Notes: generated by a model not told the origin, from the sequence alone. 64,000 nucleotides of DNA from Bugulina stolonifera (GCA_935421135.1 OW285193.1:18462099-18526098), one strand, 5' to 3'; positions 31,721-44,385 are shown, counted from the stretch's first letter. Numbers and translations: made by a program.

Positions 31721-32421
31721 ATGAAGAACATGGATGGGGTGGATATAGGAGGGGGAGTGGATGCTTACAATATCACCACACCTGTACCAATAGTCGCTGT
31801 GCAGGAGCCTCTCCCAGCCTTCCTCTTTGCCCTGTGTGTGTTAGTAGGTAAGTGATGTTTCGCATACACACATTGAATATGAAAGACATGACTGTGTTAC
31901 CTGTAGACTACCTAGGAATGGGCTTGGGAATTCCTCCCGTTTGTCAAGAATTCTGCATTATTTTATGCAGCACTCCTGCAAATACCAACTACTACTTTAT
32001 AAGGTGAACCACTACAATACCATCTAGTAGAAGGGTTAGACTGGGCTAATGAGATCTAGTATCCGATCCAACCTCACCCAAATTACACATACACTTACCA
32101 TGTCCTTCCTGGGGTTACTAACACCAACTCAACACCTACATTTTCAGAGAAACTTGGTCCAATATTGACCTTATGCAGTGTTACATTAGCCTGTTGCTAT
32201 GGTTACTGAGCAGCATACTGTGTGACAGTCATTACACCTTTTCATATCAAACAATAATTGTAGGTATTCTAATAGGATTTGGATGTTTTATCCTCACCAT
32301 GTGGCTTGGAAATAGATATTCACACAGGTTTGCTCACCCCTTTGAGCTCAAAGTTGATGACAATGCTATTATACTAGAAGATATAGAGAAGATAGATAGA
32401 AAGAGATCATTACCTGGCTAG
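31721..32421 (+). CDS. Unrecognised small membrane protein (three exons)
   Basis: Exons 31721-31847, 31907-32003 and 32148-32421 join in phase to 165 residues. I do not recognise the family. The model is supported by three consistent phases, consensus borders (TAG|GTAAGT, CTGTAG|AC, AAG|GTGAAC, TTTCAG|AG) and the fact that skipping the middle exon produces an early stop. The N-terminus has an N-glycosylation sequon (NIT, residue 18). A weakly hydrophobic stretch LPAFLFALCVLVDYLGMGLG lies at residues 31-50. Two strong hydrophobic segments follow at about 84-100 and 110-128, ending in WLGNRYSHRF. The last ~25 residues are charged (EDIEKIDRKRS). The reading frame is open up to an acceptor at 31698 so upstream coding exons are possible. 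The gene converges on the CHDH-like gene. Confidence 0.5.
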
Positions 32422-33618
32422 AGTCAAGTGTAGCCTTGGTTCAACCGCCCACAAACGTGACGCAATTGTAGACTTTTTGTACAAAAAAATATTATCTAGT
32501 GACAGCCTCTGCTAACCTGATTGGTTAATTGTAACAGATTGAGAATTGTCTCAAATCAGTTTACTTTCTGTACACACCCTCAATGGTAGTGCTTCCAGCT
32601 CCCAGGATATCAGTGGAGCTTAACAGAGTAATATTATGATGTTAGTTGGAAACTAAGGTGTACTCCCTAATGTGTCACCTTGTTAGTTTTCTATGATTGG
32701 ATAGGTTATGATTAGATGGCATGTGAAATCTACACTTGTTTGTTCAAAACTACTGTTACAATCAAACCGATGATAGGTCATACATACTCCGTAATATATA
32801 ATTGGCATCTACATACTTTTTATTGCAATCATATTTCAAACAGATCATATCATAGACTTGCATTACACTGTACTATATAATACGCTGTATATATTTTCTA
32901 TGTTTTGTTAATTCCGTTAAAATTTAATTGTCATAAAAGATATACAATACTCTTCACTTTATAGTTAATGCTAAATTGTTACTAACTGAACATAATATTA
33001 ATTGTCACCATGGATTATATTGTTTACGACGGGAATTGTTGATTACTTAATATCATTAATCACTCAAGTAGAAAAACAATAGGATATATTTTATTGCTTC
33101 ATCGAATTAATGTACTAATAGAATAGTGAAGCTGATTATCAGGTATTCAATTGGTACAAGTGGGATTATGATATCTTATTGTCCAACACATGTATCTCAG
33201 TTATCTTGATTTATTAGTATTCTAAAGTATCTCTTTCTCAAGACTATAAATAGATAAATACATGTGTATGTAAGTAAATACATGCACATGTAGGATAAGA
33301 AAACACATGTAAATAAACAGCAGTTTAGGAAAGACAACCTACCTAAGAATAGGGCTTATAATCCAAATTTTATGTTTGCATTGATTCATAATAAATAATG
33401 TGCATGACTCCCCTCCCATCCCCTCTTCCTCCCCACCCCCTTCAAATAGTGTGTAGTCAGTATGCACCATAAACTTTGAATGCACTGTATAATAAAATAA
33501 TGATTCCTACACAACACAGTTATAAATGTGTATAATTGATCAACTACTAAATTATTAGCTGCAAACAAAAAGTAATTTGGGAGTCCAATTACCTGCATCA
33601 GGAAATACACAATTCTAA
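32422..33618. other. Intergenic DNA between convergent genes
   Basis: AT-rich, no gene recognised. It would carry the 3' untranslated regions of the membrane-protein gene and the CHDH-like gene. Confidence 0.5.
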
Positions 33619-34311
33619 TCACTGCATATAAGTTTGTAGAATCATATGAGCACCCTTCTCTCCAATCATTATAGCAGGTGCATTAGTATTCCCAGATGTT
33701 AGATGAGGCATTATGGAGTTATCTACCACTCTTAGTCCTAGTATTCCACCTTGTACTCTAGAAATTAATACTAGCATAATTACTGACTACCAGGAACTAC
33801 AGCTTGCACTTCCAGATAAACACGATACATTTCACTACTAAACAGATGTCCACAACATCCAACATGGAAGCCAAAGGCTATTCACGGAATACAAAAACAA
33901 TAAAACTGGCACAAAAGAGATGTGCTTCAAATAGTCAATATAATGCACAAATCACCACAATCTAGCTACCAAACACAACTATTGGACTATAATGCACACG
34001 TTACTAAGTTTGTGAATCATTCCTATATCGATGTATAAAATCACAATGCATAGCACATTGAGTTGAAGTGTATCTATAATAATGGAGTCTCCCTCTCACC
34101 TTAGCTGAGGATCCACAACTGCAGTCTGATCTCCTACGGCACCCATCTTACACGTCCCAGCTGGGTGGTAGTGAGTGGTTGAGAAATTATTAATCAACTC
34201 GTCTAAGTACTGTTCAGAGTCTGTATCCACTCCTGGGGAAATTCTCTGCCTGCTGGCATATCTCTCATCTATCAGATAGGCTCCATCGGCTTGGAGAGTC
34301 TTTGTAGATGT

Positions 34312-34413
34312 AAGGTCTTTGACATATCGTAAACCTAAGGTAAAGATGTAAGATCTTTGACATATTGTAACCCTTGCATCTTTACCTAAGGTTTACGATA
34401 TGTCAACGACCTT
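34312..34413. repeat. Inverted duplication at the CHDH exon 10 acceptor
   Basis: Arms of 37 bases at 34312-34348 and 34377-34413 are complementary with two mismatches around a 28-base spacer. The left arm contains the start of exon 10 and its acceptor (exon boundary 34334). The spacer also holds a partial direct copy of the same segment (TAAGATCTTTGACATATTGT). Confidence 0.88.
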
Positions 34414-35157
34414 GCCATAGGCTTACCATAATATGATAAAGTTATGGTAAAGAAATATTAACAGTTGATCTTCTATATATAAGACTCGTGGAAATAATAT
34501 ACATAATCTATTTATTAGAGCGCAAAACAGTATACTATATTGTTATACATTGTAAAAGCTGTCCAGGCCCATTTAGCATAAAGATCATAAGTGTTACATT
34601 GGCCCATCAGAGGCACGGAGCTAATAAAATGAATTTATTAAGATATTCTACTGAAGAAATCAAGTGATAAACGAGCGCATACCAGCCTTCATGTTCTGAC
34701 GGTCTTGAGGATGAGTCATGAATTTGGGGTCAATGATTGGTCGATCAAATGGGTCAGCACTGGCCAGTGTTATGCTGCCTACACTCCTCGGGTGAAGCAG
34801 AGTCATCATGGTCATGGCACCTCCTCTGTACTTATTATTGTGATATCTTTCCTCCTGTGAGTATAATGTACCTTCAGTAGCCCCATTTGGTGCAGTAGAG
34901 GTGTGTGGGAGATACTACTTAGATTAAAGAGAGAAGACGATCTCCGCTGCTCAAATATCTATGAAGAACAAACCCTGCACCTACAAGTTTGTACTAATAA
35001 AAAAACCTACTAGTTTGAAAGCATACAATTTATTCAGTATATATCACGTGATGTAGTATGAGTAGAGTGAGATAGTAAAACTAGCATACATACAGTCGTC
35101 TGTAGCATGTATAAGTACATGTAAATATCATCATTGCTCCCATGATTATAGTTTTTT

Positions 35158-35412
35158 TGTACTATAAGCATACCATGTGAGGCTTAGTACTATAAGCATA
35201 CCATGTGAGAATTAGTACTATAAGCATACCATGTGAGAATTAGTACTATAAGCATACCATGTGAGAATTAGTACTATAAGCATACCATGTGAGAATTAGT
35301 ACTATAAGCATACCATGTGAGAATTAGTACTATAAGCATACCATGTGAGAATTAGTACTATAAGCATACCATGTGAGAATTAGTACTATAAGCATACTAT
35401 GTGAGGCTTAAA
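35158..35412. repeat. 28-base tandem array, nine units, in CHDH intron 8
   Basis: Nine head-to-tail units starting every 28 bases from 35161 to 35385, unit core ACTATAAGCATACCATGTGA. Most copies are identical. The array ends about ten bases from the exon 8 splice donor (exon end 35422). There are no unique spacers, so it is not CRISPR-like. Confidence 0.95.
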
Positions 35413-38400
35413 GTTGAACACCTTGCCCATTGGATCATCAGGGGTCAAGTGCAAAGAAACTCCGATACAAGAAAGCTGCACTTGGGGTGCTTTGTCATTC
35501 ATTACACATCGGCCATCTTGAACGTCAGCAAAACTTAACATTTGCACAGGATTGGTAGCCAATATTCCTACGAGGGAGAACTATATGCAATCCATCGAAT
35601 AACTAATAACTAATAGCAAACCAGCAAAGTACACCAGGTGATTAAAATGATTTGAAAGTTCAGATAGATAATAAATAGTGAGAGAAGATAACTTCAAAAT
35701 GAATGTGACGACTTACCACGTTGAGCCCACATGTATAACTGAAACTATGGGAGGCAGTAAGGCTGATCTTTGATAACACAAAAATTCATAAGAGAGAGAA
35801 AGACATCCATTCAAATGTATTAGTAGGAGCACATATACGATGTATTAGCAGGAGTACATATAAGATGATGATGATGGAATTAGCTACTACTCATTTTGGT
35901 AAGGATTGAGGCCTACCTCTTCTTCGAACCATATAGTTTAATGAAGTAAATAGAGAGGCAGCATGGGATGTATTCAACAGCCCAACATTAGAGGGGTTAT
36001 CAAAGAAGATGTGGGAGGTTACGGCCACATGCTCTTGGTAGTTAAGGCCTACACAGGTAGATCTACTACCACAGGAATCTGTTGGTAAATAAGCCTGGTA
36101 AATACATTATAAAATAAAACAGAATACTGGGAACACATACCACATACAGTATGACATCGCACAATAGACATCTTGCAAGTGCATGTAACACAGTACATGC
36201 TATGTAACAGCACAACTACAGGTACTAAGGCAACTTTGTCTGTCAAACTAGAATTACCATACACTGGTTTAATGGCTTAGAGAGAATAGGATTTGACTAA
36301 TTGAAGCCACAACTCAATATGACAAAGTCACCCGTACATTACACAATATAAGCAGCATATAATACAATATACGGTATCCAATACTGACTCTAGCAATGTC
36401 ATGCATATTTATAAAATATAATGATGTGTTACAGTGATATGCATGCACGATCTCTCTGATAGATATATGGAAGACTATGAATAAATAGAATGTTTTACTT
36501 GTATTTGTATCAGTCCAAGAGTACACTAAATATGCAGGCAAGGGAAACAACTCCATGAGCATGAGGAGAAAATATATACAAATATTGTGTTGACCCACCT
36601 TATGTTTGTCTAACTCAGCCTTAAGACCAATACCAGATAACAGCAGCAAGTGGGGAGAGTTCATAGCACCCAATGAGAGGATAACTTCTTTAGTAGCATA
36701 CACTTCATAGGAATTTCCACCCTCCTTAACGAACTTTACTCCAACAGCTCTCTTGCCCTCAAACAAAATCTGTAAAATCAGAGACAACACGTTAGCTTAC
36801 TGTATAATACAATATATTCACTAGTGTTTATGTACATGTACTTTAACAATAATTATTGTTATAGTATTTAAGCTTTGGAAGGTCTCAAAAATGAAAAATT
36901 GTGTAATTTGCAATAACATGTAATTTGGAAACTGCAGTAAGACTAGGAATGAATGATCACAGAGACCCGTAAGCTGCCTTATATAACGGTAATTTTAGTA
37001 GGAAGGGCTCCTTACCTTAGTAACATGCGCTCCTGTAGCTACATGTAGATTTGACCTTGACATGGCAGGTCTAAGATAGCTTGTAGCAGTGCTACATCTC
37101 TCACCTCTACTAGTGTTCACATGACATTTGGTAGCGCCTAACGTAAGACTAGTATGATTACTGGATATCACCATTAGTTGTACGAGACGAGTTCAGGGAC
37201 AGACAACCCTATCTACTAACCGACTGTTTAATGTGACTATATCGTTGTTAATTGTTGTGAAGTAATTAGCGACATGACATCTTTTACTGAACTTATATGG
37301 ACAATAATGAGGGGAACATGCTTTACCATTATTCACTCCGCTGTTGTAGCACGAGTTCTTCGTTATACCGAGTTCAGCAGACGCTCTAATAAACAGTTCA
37401 CCTATCCCATAATCCTCATGCTCTGATACGTTGAGTGGACCACCCTGTCCTAGCTCATCTAGTAACAGAGTGAGATGTAGGTTTATCTAACTGTAGCATT
37501 GGGGCTAAATACTGAAACCTCATAATACTAAAACCTACATAACCTACCTATTCAATTTCAGGCAGTGCCTTACGGTGAAATGATAATCAAAGGATTCATT
37601 TGAGAAGCATTCCCCGAGTGACCTTGAACAAGAAGCCTTCACACAATATGAGTTGCAGAGCAATTCGTAATGTGGAACACTTTCACTGCATTACATACAC
37701 TATTCCAAATAAAAATCAAACAAAATTGATTGTAAATTTCCACCTAAAGGCAGATTGTGCCATGCAGACATCAGGCTGACAGTTTCATGTTTGTATAATC
37801 TATTATATTCCTACCTCTATCGGCCATAAAGTAGTTCTCTAATCTCTTGAAATAGTCTTTAACATTGTTCCAGCCCCAGCCACTACACCCACTTTTCTCC
37901 CAGCTGTCATAGTCCTCTTTATGACCTCTTACGTGGACCATCCAGTTAACAGAACTACCACCACCCAATACTTTACCATGTGGTGTGCATACTCTCTGTA
38001 ATCACAATAATTTAACCAAGCTAATGTATGATATTATTCTGATGTTGTGAATTGCTTTTATATTTATGCCATGTTTCGTATATTATGCAGCATAGATTTT
38101 ATACAAACTCCTGCAAAAAAGGTGCATGAGGAATTGAGAAACTTTATGCAATCGTTGCATCAATAAAATGACATTGAATCAACATAAACCGATTGAGCAA
38201 ACCTGTAAAAAGGTCAGTGTGCGTATACCAACTACATGTACACACAGATCTTATATAAAATGGCTACTGGTCAACCAGATAAGCTACTATAATTCTGCTG
38301 CAATATTTCGACACATACATTGCACTTACCTCATCGTTGAAGCCTTGACAATAATTGTCTTGAGGAGTTGTTCTATCATCCCATGTCACTCCTTCTGTTA

Positions 38401-39379
38401 GCATACTTCCTCCAGCACAGATGGGAATAGACATCAGCGGCTATGCCGTCTCTTCCTTCCCGGCCTCCAGCAACAGAACAGAAAATTTACCATTAGCAGA
38501 CAGTCTGTTAGCTAACACACATCCTGCTGAGCCTGCTCCCACTACAACATGCGACTACATCAAATGGGCCAACATGTCACATTATGGTCTCAAGGATAAA
38601 GAAAAGCTGAGCAACATTCAATTAGAGCTGATTAAAAAGTTAAAAAATAAATCATTTATTGTTTCGGGTAAATGTTATGCAATTATATGGAACATACCAA
38701 TGATGAAGTCATATTGTTTATCACAATCAGATATGATTCCACTCTTATAGCGTCGTATAAGCCTCCTTAACAAGAGAGCTAAAGAGAATGAGACTAAAAG
38801 TCCACCAGCCAACTTCCTTCTATTTTTGTCTGCCAAAAGGTCAGCAACTAAGTTCTTCAGTTCCTCCATAATCGCTACTACACAGTAGGTTGTACATATA
38901 GTACGTGGGACTAAACTGCACTCACTCTACAGAGGTAGGTAGTACATGTAGGCGTGTAGTTAGTTTACATATGCTTATTAAATAAGTAAACAAACAACAG
39001 TTATCAGTAAACTAACTAACATACTGATGACTGAATCAGTCAGTCCTGAAACTAACCCTGACCAATGAGCATTCATCTCCAGTCCACAATATGATAATAT
39101 TTAACCATTTTTCCGGTACAGGAATTCGTACTAACACACTGGCACTACATCAGATTTCAGGCTAATTTGATTTAAAGTGGTGTTTGTTTCCAAATTAATA
39201 TTTCAGTATATTTGTAGCAATGACTGTAAAAAACTGACACCAATTCCAAAAAACACCATCAAACAGCAGCTCCACTTTAGACATAGTAAAATGTGATCAC
39301 AATATTTCCAAGAAGTGGTGCCTTGCTGGTACTTGCTTCTCCTTAAAGTATCGCGACGTCAACCAGTCTAATTTCTTAA

Positions 39380-42300
39380 CTATTTTTTTTTATCTTCATC
39401 AGAATCGCTACTGTCACTATCACTTCCACTATCGCTACTATCACTATCACTACTGTCACCTTCACTATTATCAGCTGTGCTCTTCACAACACTGTCGCTA
39501 TGGCCAATGTCGCTACTTGCACTTGCACTATCCTCCATATGCCTTCCCTCAGTGGCTGCCAAACAATAAATAGTAAAATGTATGTTCATAACCCTATAAT
39601 AGGTTACTAGACATCAACAGATAGAAGTAACTATCTGATCAAAAGTATAGCATTACCTTGGGTTTGAGAGAGATCAGAGGCAGCTTGGTGTTTCATTAGC
39701 AGTGTGTCCATACCACTTTCTAACTCAGGGGTAGACAACTCCTCGTCTCTCAAGAACCTCTACAGAAAGAACTGAGGCATTACATGTACATGTACATACA
39801 ATCATGCAACACTATATACATGTAAATTATATATATATAGATAATGCATGTATATTCTGCACTACTTTAAACCATTTTATCTGATGAGTGTTTTCAATAC
39901 GAAACTATTAGTAAGAAAATGGTTTTGGACACTTTGGTTTCATTGTGATACAACCATGTATATTATGTACATGTAGGTTTAGGTTCAACTTTATCCTAAC
40001 CTTGGCGAGGTCAATGTGATATTAGATTGACCTACATGTGTTATATATTACACGGAGCTAAAAAATGGAGGTTACCTTTATAAAGTTCAGTTTTTCTTTC
40101 ATCAAAGAGTCAGAGGCAGGTGGAGATAATTCCACATCCCAAACTATTGAATATAACTTTATAACCTCTATACAGTCATCTGGCCTGCCAATTAATGATC
40201 AAATTACATGTTGGTAAGTTGTACAGTGATGTAGTCAATAGGCTAGTCATATATATGGCCATTACGCTATTCGAAAACGCGAATACGAGAATACAAATGC
40301 AAGCCACCTGCAATAAACAAACAATTGCTTGGCTTATGTCCAATACTGCCAACAAAGGGCTACAAAAGAACTGCTAGGATAAACTTGGTACAATGAGATG
40401 GGCAAAAATAATATGAAATAATAGTGAATCTACATTGATTTTGCATATTAAAATGATCCCAAAAATAATAGGAGATAAGTTAGACACACCTGGCATGACG
40501 AATTAAGTGTTTAAATAAACTAGATATTCTTTTATGTAAGACAAAGTGGAATATCATGGGGCCGTAGTGGCGAGTTGAGAGTAGGTCATCATATGTAGCG
40601 TTCACATCACAGTCCTCATATACCATTTGAGTTACCTGTGATACCAAATGGATACCAAATCTAATACAGATATTATTTTCTATGATGTTATATGAATGTA
40701 GCTTGAATGTTGATAGAATAATAATAACACATCAGCATAAACTCTGATAGACTTTGCATACAATAAACCAGTGTAGGTTGATCGTCGCCTGAAATATGCA
40801 ATATAAAAGACATTTTATAAAAACAAATCTCCCTGGACATTTTATTCTAATATGACTTATACAGCCCAATGGTAGAAGTAGTACAAGTGGTAAGAATTAA
40901 TGTACATTACTAAGTAGTGCCAGTGTCCAGTTTTATAGAGAGACGTCTAGATGTTGTCTAGTTTATAAATGTGTAGCACATAACTATCACAGGTTACCTG
41001 AACAAACTGAGGGTGATCAGGCTCAAACTGGCAGCAGGCGCTGTCTAACAAGTACCTGTACCTCTGTTCAGATATTAGTTTCTACAAGATAAAGATAAAC
41101 CATCATCAGAATGATTCTAGAAAAAAAACCCACCGCAGTTTCCAAGCACTCATACAGAGTAAATATACGAATATTATAGTAGTAAGCTATACGCTGATCA
41201 GAGTTATGGACGGAAAGGGCCATCCAAAGGCATTGTGGGACAGTGGGTGTCAAGATGTGTGTATATAGTTGACTATTATCACGGCGCTGTATTCACTACA
41301 TGGAAAGCTCTAACAAAAACGAAGATCATAGGAGACATATTTTAGAGTGCCCGATGTTGGATATATTACATTAATTAAAAATCCAACTATTTGTATGCAG
41401 TACAGTGTATATGGAGACTAGAACAAGCACCTGCAAGTAATGACCACTGAACATCGGTGCAGGTGTTATTCTCCTTCCTCTCCGCGGATAGTAAACCTGT
41501 AGAATTCTGTCTCTGATGTCCCAAGATGCAGACTTCAGTGTGCCGTCAGGACTACGCACCACCACCGTCCTTTTCTATAAACCAATCATGAGTTGCATGC
41601 GTGCGCTATGTGGTAGAATATACCATTCATATAATATATTCAAAAATTAATTAAACCTTCACTATAAATCTATTAGCAGAAATAAATACCAACCCGTTCG
41701 GGAACGCCGAGTGTAATGTCTGTGAATACATAAGAACAGGTAGAGAAGCCAGCCAGCTGACTGTCCACACTCATTACTCTCTCACACTCTTCCCTCTCTG
41801 GTAACACTGGAGGCATCTGTGCCATCTCATTGGCCTTTTCCAGAGCTACTTTTTGTGCCTGCAATGATTTCACATACGCATACATGTAGTAGATAGTGAA
41901 CAATTATATTATTATATAGTGTGAACACGATGTGTACAGACATGTATACATAAGTTGGTAAAATATTCATCCCATAAGATAATAAATGGGATATGAATGA
42001 AGCAGGATTTCACAGAAATATGCATTAAGTGAAACATTTCCATAACTATCCGAGTCAATGTTACATGCCTATTCTTTGAAAAAATATTGAACAGCACAAA
42101 AGTCCTAGACATATATAATTAGCTTACAGTGGACGAACAGCTATATGTAGTGGTATTGTATTGTATAATTAGGTAAGCTTACAGTCATATGTAGTGGTAT
42201 TGGTAAATGAATTGAAGTAGAAGGTAGGAGTGTGATGTTACCTTTTCTAACTGCTTTTCAGTCATTAGAGTTACCTCCCTTGCAACATTAAAATGCGTTA

Positions 42301-42849
42301 GATTGGGTAGTGTTTTATGTGGGTCTACAGATGACAGGCTTCGTAGTAAATCTTGCACATCAAGTCGAGCAAAGAGTTCATATTTACTGCGGGGTATACC
42401 AGCTGAATTTCCATTACTAGACTGCTTGGTTGAAGCTTGTGAATTGAAAACCATAAATAAACTGAATGCTCACAAAAGAAAATAAACATAAAAGCATAAA
42501 CATAACAAAATAAACTGATTATAAAGGTAAATTCAAAAGTATGTATAACAAGTATAACAAGGCCTACATGTAGGCCTGTCATCAGCTTATGATGAAATGT
42601 TAACCAGTTGGCTACAAATGTTGATATTGTGATTAGTACTTTCAGTAGCTACTAGTGATTAGTGATTATGATGTGATGCAATTAGAGCGAACACAGCAAT
42701 CTCTGCACACTGTTGCACATTAGACTATGATAATAGTACCTACCTTTTGAGTCCGCTTGCACTGCGAGGTGTCTAGTACGTTGCAGCGTAACGGGAGTGT
42801 CACTTAGGATGGAACGCAAACTTCTCAAAACTTGTCGATATTGCATCAT
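39380..42849 (-). CDS. MRPS22: Mitochondrial small ribosomal subunit protein mS22 (MRPS22)
   Basis: Nine exons: 42744-42849, 42242-42435, 41694-41858, 41431-41574, 40998-41081, 40490-40635, 40076-40184, 39657-39759, 39380-39555. All are in phase, giving 408 residues (human 360). mS22 is an animal-specific protein of the 28S mitoribosomal subunit. Shared segments: QMPPVLPEREE then TCSYVFTDITLGVPER; VVVRSPDGTLKSASWDIRDR and ILQVYYPRRGRRITPAPMF; QRYRYLLDSACCQFEPDHPQ; TYDDLLSTRHYGPMIF. The N-terminus MMQYRQVLRSLRSIL is basic and Ser-rich, as expected of a mitochondrial presequence; the two adjacent ATGs (42849, 42846) are equivalent starts. The frame is also open upstream to an AG, so an alternative 5' exon is possible. 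The last 26 residues are a Ser/Asp/Gly-rich acidic tract ending DEDKKK, which human mS22 lacks. Confidence 0.92.
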
Positions 42850-44073
42850 GAAATATCCAATGTACCAGGGGTTCCCTGCGAGAAAAGTACAGGAAGTAGA
42901 CAGCTGATAAAATGAATATTAGGCCTATATTCAAAAACAAGTCATGTAGGTAATACCATAGTAGGCCTAGATAGTAATGTCACATGCAAAATTAAAAAAT
43001 AAATGAAGGTGAAACTAATGATGCGAAAAATTGGAGAAATCTCATAAATCGAAGTATTAAAGAAGTAGGCTAACCTACGTAGGGGGCTTACTGTTACAGG
43101 ATAATATAACGACTATCTTACGATAAAAACAGTGTTTCTGTCGTGCTACTGCAGAAAAACAAGATAGCATTAACACACAACGAATCACGAGGTACTGAAA
43201 ACTTTAATTTCATTTGCATGCAGTTAATAAATAAAATAAAAATAAAATGAAGAAATTCTAACCTCAAATTTATAAAATAACAAAGTTGAAATCAAATTGA
43301 ATTCGAATTGAAATCAAATTTAATTGACTAAAATACAGGATACGGTAACCACAATAATGTAATATATATAATAATAAAATAGTTAATATTTTGTTGGAAA
43401 CAAAAAATTGAAATGGTGAAAAAACACTTATGTTTGACATTGGGCTTTGACATAGTAGAGATTCTTGCTCCCTTACAGTGACTAGAAAGGCTTTCGCAAC
43501 GGTTAATGTACGTTGGTCATCTATAAATCCAACCGATGTCAAGTATGAGATCAAAGGCTATGCCTCAGCTTCCGGAATTAAATGCATGCTGTTTTGTTGA
43601 AAAATTCATACGGAATAGCTTACAAAAACAATGAATATGGTTAACATATCTATACAGCTGTAGACTGTATATTCAAGATTGGTGCAATGTGAAAATTTGG
43701 CATACATACTCAAAAATATAATCATGGTGGTCATAATTAAATCATGAGAATATAATTATTATTATATATATTTATATTATATTAATTTTAAATTTAATAT
43801 AAATATCAAATATGTATTAATTATATTATTTATTTATCGTTATTTTTATATGAAATAATTGATAATATAATATAATAATTAACAGATTTATTAAAAATAA
43901 TTATAATATTATTTTTATCATTATTCATTTGTCTATATTTTTATCAAAATTGTTAATTGTATTCTAGTAATGATTATTATTGATTATTAAATAAAAATAA
44001 CCATGCCATAAATCAAATATTGAAATAAAAGACTCAATTTTATTTTAGGAATGTTATCGTTGTGGATTGTTCT

Positions 44074-44146
44074 CCGGGGACAATCTCCATGTGGTCGCGA
44101 ACCGCCAACCCCCAGCACCCCGCCTAGCTTAGCCTATATCACGGCC
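44074..44146 (-). repeat. tRNA-like repeat module, candidate SINE head (copy 1)
   Basis: Read on the minus strand it begins GGCCGTGATATAGGC and contains GGTTGGCGGTTCG, resembling a pol III B box (GGTTCRANNCC) preceded by a degenerate A box. It shares the same layout with the module at 44309-44385. T-arm pairing is poor, so this is a tRNA relic, not a functional tRNA. Confidence 0.4.
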
Positions 44147-44308
44147 ATTTTTGCAACCCCAAAAGAGGAAACTTTGGCGACCGCATGTATAGTGGCAATC
44201 AGCCCTCACACACAGCTGGACAGTTCCACCGTCTTTTCCCCCACCACAACGAGCCGTAGGTCTCTCAATATCCCACTGCTATCACCAATGTTGCAGATTT
44301 TTTTTCTT

Positions 44309-44385
44309 GGGAAGCAATGTAGTCTCGAACCGCCAACCTTCGGTACTTCGCCTTGCTTATAACCGAAACCGCTGCTATCACGGCC
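44309..44385 (-). repeat. tRNA-like repeat module, candidate SINE head (copy 2)
   Basis: Minus-strand sequence begins GGCCGTGATAGCAGCGG and carries GGTTGGCGGTTCGAGACT, with a near-consensus B box GGTTCGAGACT at 44321-44331. Same orientation as copy 1, 235 bases away, and GC-richer than its surroundings. A stretch of T on the plus strand (A-rich tail in element orientation) follows at 44298-44306. Confidence 0.42.

Larger units (their letters stand above)
33619..38869 (-). pseudogene. CHDH: Choline-dehydrogenase-like GMC oxidoreductase with two coding lesions
   Basis: Exons: 38698-38869, 38330-38541, 37815-37995, 37327-37449, 37016-37137, 36599-36769, 35917-36078, 35422-35567, 34683-34854, 34100-34334, 33619-33757. 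Ignoring the lesions they would encode ~610 residues (human CHDH 594). GMC enzymes use FAD to oxidise alcohols; CHDH turns choline into betaine aldehyde in mitochondria. Seen in order: an N-terminal hydrophobic anchor (LAGGLLVSFSLALLL), FAD motif [14 protein letters not shown], the GKVLGGGSSVNWMVHVRG signature, SLGAMNSPHLLLLSGIG, and the catalytic-histidine region HYHPAGTCKMG with [14 protein letters not shown] near the end. Lesions: an in-frame TAG at 38441-38443 (codon 91), with homology resuming at the next codon, and an extra two bases in exon 7 near 36050-36055 that shift the frame after about residue 335. Everything else is in phase. It may be a young pseudogene, a null allele or assembly error. 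The anchor suggests a CHDH-like paralogue. Confidence 0.82.

Noticed and set aside
35158..35412. CRISPR-like array
   Set aside because: The 28-base units are contiguous with no spacers, and the host is an animal; it is a minisatellite.
38441..38443. TAG in the CHDH-like gene as a recoded or selenocysteine-like codon
   Set aside because: TAG ends at least three clearly intact genes here, selenocysteine uses TGA, and a second independent frame lesion exists in the same gene.
44309..44385. Functional tRNA gene
   Set aside because: B box is near consensus but the T-arm stem does not pair and no acceptor stem closes; best seen as a tRNA-derived relic.
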